Source: Qipengyuania xiamenensis
GTDB taxonomy: Bacteria > Pseudomonadota > Alphaproteobacteria > Sphingomonadales > Sphingomonadaceae
Assembly (NCBI RefSeq): GCF_019711495.1
Contig: NZ_JAIGNM010000003.1
Location: forward strand, 372,001 to 436,000
Direction: 5' to 3'
Length of the DNA stretch: 64,000 bases
The notes under the pieces: generated by a model
What the model was told of the DNA's origin: nothing
What the model saw: only the letters and a program-made list of their open reading frames with translations
Databases searched by the model: none
Program-made: the position numbers and the translations under genes
In this document: positions 61,389-64,000 of the stretch, piece after piece
How positions within the stretch are numbered: position 1 is the first letter of the stretch
How the letters are laid out: the number at the start of each line of letters is the position of its first letter

Positions 61389-61704
61389 TCAGGAGTCCAA
61401 TAATACCTAGTTATTATAAGGATTGATGGAGTCTGTTGGCCCTGTGGATATCGGGCACAAGCGGCCCCTGCCCGAATTCTTCGGCGATTGGAAGGCTTCT
61501 GGCGGGTTTGCGACTCGTGCTCGCACATGAGTCGAGTCAAACTTGTCCCCACTGTTCCCAGCCTGCGCAAAACTCGTCCCTTGGTGTGCGGGAATCACCC
61601 CCGAAGGTGACTCGTAGCGGGGAGGGAATTCATCACCGAACTTGTCGCCAGACCTGTCCCGTGGTTTATCCCGAAGCTATCAACAACCCGCCGGAGAGCC
61701 TCCC
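61389..61704. other. oriC: putative chromosomal replication origin (oriC) between hemE and ppsR
   Basis: This is the only non-coding gap over 300 bases in the window. Genes on both sides read away from it. Near hemE it has an AT-rich inverted repeat, ATAATA-N6-TATTAT (61400-61417), a possible unwinding element. TGTGGATAT at 61443-61451 matches the DnaA box (TGTGGATAA) at eight of nine bases, and TTATCCCGA at 61666 is a weak one. A bulged hairpin (61506-61542) and five ACTYGT repeats follow. The hemE/RP001 location matches known alphaproteobacterial origins, and parS sites are 7-10 kb away. Few strong DnaA boxes are visible, so this remains a candidate. Confidence 0.6.
61513..61645 (+). repeat. 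five iteron-like ACTYGT repeats in the origin gap
   Basis: ACTCGT or ACTTGT starts at 61513, 61541, 61572, 61610 and 61640, intervals 28, 31, 38 and 30 bases, all on the same strand. Three share a longer form ACTYGTCSCYW (ACTTGTCCCCA, ACTCGTCCCTT, ACTTGTCGCCA). The number far exceeds chance for this length. They lie between the DnaA-like box and ppsR. Protein binding is inference. Confidence 0.55.
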
Positions 61705-62553
61705 ATTTCCGATCGCATCCACCTCCATCTCTTGTCCGATTCAACCGGTGAGACATTGGAAATGCTCGCAAAAGCGGCGCTGGCGCAGTTCGACGATGCC
61801 GATGTCGTACGCCATTTCTGGCCCATGGTCAGGAGCAAGCAACATCTCGACCGCATCGTGCCCGAACTCAAGAGCAACCCGGGACTTGTCCTCTTCACGT
61901 TGGTCAATCCCGAAGCCCGCGCGCGGCTGGAAGAAGTCTGCGCGCAGAACGGGCTTCCCGCGGTCCCCATCCTCGATCGCGTGACCGAGGCGCTGGAGAA
62001 GGCGCTGGGACAGGAAGCCCATGGCCGTCCCGGCCGCCAGCACCAGATGGACAAGGCCTATTTCGAGCGAGTCGAGGCGATCCAGTTCACCATTGCCCAT
62101 GACGACGGCATCGGATGGGAGAACTGGGAGGAGGCGGATATCGTGCTTGCAGGCGTGTCACGAAGTTCGAAGACGCCGACCAGCATCTACCTCGCCAATC
62201 GTGGCTACAAGGTCGCCAACATCCCGCTGGTGGTCGAAAGCCCCCCTCCGCCGAAGTTGTTCGAACTCAAAAGCCCGATGGTCGTCGGCCTGACCACGGC
62301 CCCGGAACGGCTGGTGCAGATCCGCCGCAATCGTCTCCTGACGCTAAACGAGAAGTCGGAGACATCCTACGTCGATAACGAGCGCGTGAAGAGCGAGGTG
62401 GCCTTTGCCCGGCGCATGTTCGCCGATAACGGCTGGCCGGTGATCGACGTGACCAGGCGCTCGATCGAGGAAACCGCCGCGGCCGTGATCCGCCTGTTCG
62501 GCGAACGCGAGCAGTCGGACGATACCGCATTCGAAGGAGCAAAGCCGATATGA
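61705..62553 (+). CDS. ppsR: PpsR/DUF299 (RP001-type) bifunctional kinase-pyrophosphorylase
   Basis: 282 residues from an ATT codon at 61705. It regulates PEP synthase or pyruvate phosphate dikinase by ADP-dependent phosphorylation and phosphate-dependent removal. The family begins [15 protein letters not shown], and the P-loop is [25 protein letters not shown] ends six bases before the ATT, an ideal spacing. No ATG or GTG precedes the domain; the only other in-frame choice is a TTG at 61642, which would add 21 residues encoded by the repeat-bearing origin gap. This gene is the RP001 homologue that marks the origin in Rickettsia. It overlaps maf by ATGA. Confidence 0.9.
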   Translation: MSDRIHLHLLSDSTGETLEMLAKAALAQFDDADVVRHFWPMVRSKQHLDRIVPELKSNPGLVLFTLVNPEARARLEEVCAQNGLPAVPILDRVTEALEKALGQEAHGRPGRQHQMDKAYFERVEAIQFTIAHDDGIGWENWEEADIVLAGVSRSSKTPTSIYLANRGYKVANIPLVVESPPPPKLFELKSPMVVGLTTAPERLVQIRRNRLLTLNEKSETSYVDNERVKSEVAFARRMFADNGWPVIDVTRRSIEETAAAVIRLFGEREQSDDTAFEGAKPI

Positions 62554-63146
62554 CCTCGATTGCCGGTGAAGGCATTGTGCTGGCTTCGAACAGTGCATCG
62601 CGCAAGGCCATGCTCGAAGCGGCAGGGGTCGCATTCGAAGCGCGTGCGGCCGATATCGACGAGCGCGGTCTCGAAGCCGAGATGGAGGATGCCGATCCTG
62701 CCGAGATCGCGCAGGCCCTTGCCGCTGCGAAAGCGGCTGCGGTGGAAGATGCGCGGATCGTGCTCGGCAGCGACTCCCTCGTCGAAGTCGACGGTCGCCG
62801 CTTCGACAAACCCGCCAGCCGCGAACAGGCGGCAGAGCACCTGCGGTTCTTTTCCGGCAAGGTGATGACGCTGCACAGCGCGGCGGCGCTCGCAAAGGAC
62901 GGGCAGATCGTCTGGGTCGGATCGGATTTTGCGCGCCTCCGCGTGCGCGAATTGTCGGAAGACTTCATCGAAGCCTATCTCGATGCGGAATGGCCGGAAG
63001 TATCCTATTGCGTGGGTGTGTTCCGGATCGAAGGTCCCGGCGTGCAATTGTTCGAAAGCATCATGGGCGACCAGTTCACCGTTCTCGGCATGCCGCTGCT
63101 GCAGGTGCTTGATGCCCTTCGCGAAGAAGGCGCCCTTCCCTCGTGA
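62550..63146 (+). CDS. maf: Maf family nucleoside triphosphate pyrophosphatase
   Basis: 198 residues. The N-terminal [17 protein letters not shown] is the Maf phosphate-binding signature; [20 protein letters not shown] and the [15 protein letters not shown] segment follow. It hydrolyses non-canonical or modified nucleotides (dTTP/UTP-type house-cleaning). It overlaps ppsR (ATGA) at the start and aroE (GTGA) at the end, in an origin-linked operon ppsR-maf-aroE-coaE typical of alphaproteobacteria. Confidence 0.94.
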   Translation: MTSIAGEGIVLASNSASRKAMLEAAGVAFEARAADIDERGLEAEMEDADPAEIAQALAAAKAAAVEDARIVLGSDSLVEVDGRRFDKPASREQAAEHLRFFSGKVMTLHSAAALAKDGQIVWVGSDFARLRVRELSEDFIEAYLDAEWPEVSYCVGVFRIEGPGVQLFESIMGDQFTVLGMPLLQVLDALREEGALPS

Positions 63147-63994
63147 CCAAATATGCCGAAGTCATCGGCGATCCCATCGCCCAGTCCAAGTCTCCCGCGA
63201 TCCACGGCTTCTGGATCGACAAGCTCGGGATCGACGCGGCGTATCGCGCGCATCACGTGACGGGTGACGAGCTGGAAAGCTATCTCGCCGCCCGCCGTGC
63301 GGACGATGCGTGGCTCGGCTGTAATGTCACCATGCCGCACAAGCAGGCGGTCATGCCGCTGCTCGACCGGATCGAGCCGCTCGCCAGGCGCGTCGGCGCC
63401 GTCAACACGATCCACCGCGGCAAGGATGGCGCGCTAGTCGGGCGCAATAGCGATGTCGGGGGTTTCCTCGAACCCTTGCGCGAGCGGCTGGCCCACCAGC
63501 ATTATTTCCGCATGGCGCGCATCATCGGCACCGGCGGCGCCGCGCGAGCGGTGGTGGCGGGACTGGCGAAGGAAGGTTTCACACTGGTCCTTGCAGGCCG
63601 TAATCCGGAAAAGGCGAGTGGCATCCTCGAGGAGCTGGCCGAGGGCGAGCACCACGTGGCGCCGCTCTCGCATTTTGCGCAAGGCACCGATTTCGCTTTC
63701 GACGACCGCGAAGGCTGCTGCGACCTCGTGGTCAATGCGAGCCCGCTGGGCATGCGCGGCCAGTCGCCCCTCGCTTTCGACTGGAGCCATGCGCCGCCCG
63801 GATCGATCGCATATGATATCGTCACCGACCCGGTCGAAACCGAATTCCTCAAGGCGGCGCGGGATGCCGGGTTCGAGACCATCGACGGGCTGTCGATGCT
63901 GATCGGCCAGGCGGCCTCGGCCTTTGCCTATTTCTTCGGCGAAGAGGCGCCCCGCGAGCATGACGAAGAATTGCGCGAAAGGCTCATGGCATGA
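63143..63994 (+). CDS. aroE: shikimate dehydrogenase
   Basis: 283 residues. It reduces 3-dehydroshikimate with NADPH in aromatic amino acid synthesis. The substrate domain has [14 protein letters not shown] and the catalytic Lys in NVTMPHKQ. The NADP domain has [13 protein letters not shown] and [13 protein letters not shown]. It starts with a GTG at 63143 overlapping the maf stop (GTGA) and ends overlapping the next ATG (ATGA). Confidence 0.96.
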   Translation: MTKYAEVIGDPIAQSKSPAIHGFWIDKLGIDAAYRAHHVTGDELESYLAARRADDAWLGCNVTMPHKQAVMPLLDRIEPLARRVGAVNTIHRGKDGALVGRNSDVGGFLEPLRERLAHQHYFRMARIIGTGGAARAVVAGLAKEGFTLVLAGRNPEKASGILEELAEGEHHVAPLSHFAQGTDFAFDDREGCCDLVVNASPLGMRGQSPLAFDWSHAPPGSIAYDIVTDPVETEFLKAARDAGFETIDGLSMLIGQAASAFAYFFGEEAPREHDEELRERLMA

Positions 63995-64000
63995 CGAAAC
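63991..64000 (+). CDS. start of next CDS, probably dephospho-CoA kinase CoaE (cut by window end)
   Basis: Only ATGACGAAAC is visible, three codons (Met-Thr-Lys) overlapping the aroE stop by ATGA. That coaE follows aroE is known for alphaproteobacteria and is the only reason for the name; the sequence itself does not show it. Confidence 0.4.

Noticed and set aside
61389..61704. Caulobacter-type DnaA G-boxes (TGATCCACA) and CtrA boxes in the hemE-ppsR gap
   Set aside because: Neither motif was found by reading both strands; only one near-consensus TGTGGATAT box and weak matches exist, so the origin call rests mainly on context.
1..64000. Mobile elements, prophage, CRISPR arrays or toxin-antitoxin pairs
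   Set aside because: I looked for transposases, integrases, direct-repeat arrays and short paired genes and found none.

Overview
The window is a GC-rich, densely coded bacterial chromosome segment. The gene content and gene order point to an alphaproteobacterium of the order Sphingomonadales, probably Erythrobacteraceae. This rests on a Coq7-type quinone hydroxylase, a TrcR/DUF1013 regulator, CarD, a SUV3-like helicase, DUF6489, the rho-mnmE-mnmG-rsmG-parA-parB order, and a small secreted protein with the IVVC-R-type motif common in sphingomonads. The family-level placement is inference. I see no rRNA, tRNA, CRISPR array, insertion sequence or prophage. Almost all of it is core housekeeping DNA, with many 4-base ATGA/GTGA stop/start overlaps and frequent TTG or GTG starts.

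Layout. 1-2.7 kb: the end of mnmA, then GDP-fucose synthesis (gmd, fcl). 2.7-6.5 kb: a small membrane protein, a lipoprotein serine hydrolase, and a leftward operon pdxH-CDF transporter-PhzF. 6.7-10.5 kb: a DnaJ-like co-chaperone, a YihY membrane protein, fabI and a UDP-glucuronate epimerase-like gene. 10.5-17.8 kb, leftward: wecB, a secreted protein, coq7-dsbB-ctpA, and an EnvC-like factor with rlmH-rsfS-nadD. 18-19.7 kb: an M23 peptidase overlapping a bactofilin. 19.7-26 kb: an acyl-CoA ligase, trcR, a lipoprotein with a Trp/Gly/Asp-rich tail, a glycosyltransferase/phosphoesterase pair and a quinone oxidoreductase. 26-34 kb: DUF1192, clpA, an S9 peptidase, a ligase-associated exonuclease plus ATP-dependent DNA ligase, and DUF1993. 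34-39 kb, leftward: hemB-GNAT-GNAT-carbonic anhydrase-DUF167 and a second M23 peptidase. 39-45 kb: SUV3 helicase-S4-fdxA-YihY-carD and two lipoproteins. 45-49.8 kb: a TsaC/Sua5 protein, an acyl-CoA dehydrogenase, a sorbosone-dehydrogenase-like protein and fRMsr.

49.8-64 kb looks like the replication-origin neighbourhood. parB-parA-rsmG-mnmG-mnmE, rho, hemJ and hemE all read leftward, and ppsR-maf-aroE-(coaE) reads rightward. They diverge from a 316-base gap at 61389-61704 between hemE and the ppsR (RP001-type) gene, which is the place of the Caulobacter and Rickettsia origins. Four near-perfect parS palindromes lie within 3.2 kb of parAB and 7-10 kb from this gap. The gap holds an AT-rich inverted repeat, one near-consensus DnaA box, a bulged hairpin and five ACTYGT hexamers spaced about 30 bases apart. 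That repeat array is the most unexpected signal I found. ppsR appears to start at an ATT codon on the edge of the gap.

Two other small-scale features stand out. Intrinsic-terminator hairpins sit directly on the translation starts of the next genes (clpA to S9 peptidase, and S9 peptidase to exonuclease). The trcR leader carries a terminator-like hairpin followed by a second hairpin whose loop holds the Shine-Dalgarno sequence.
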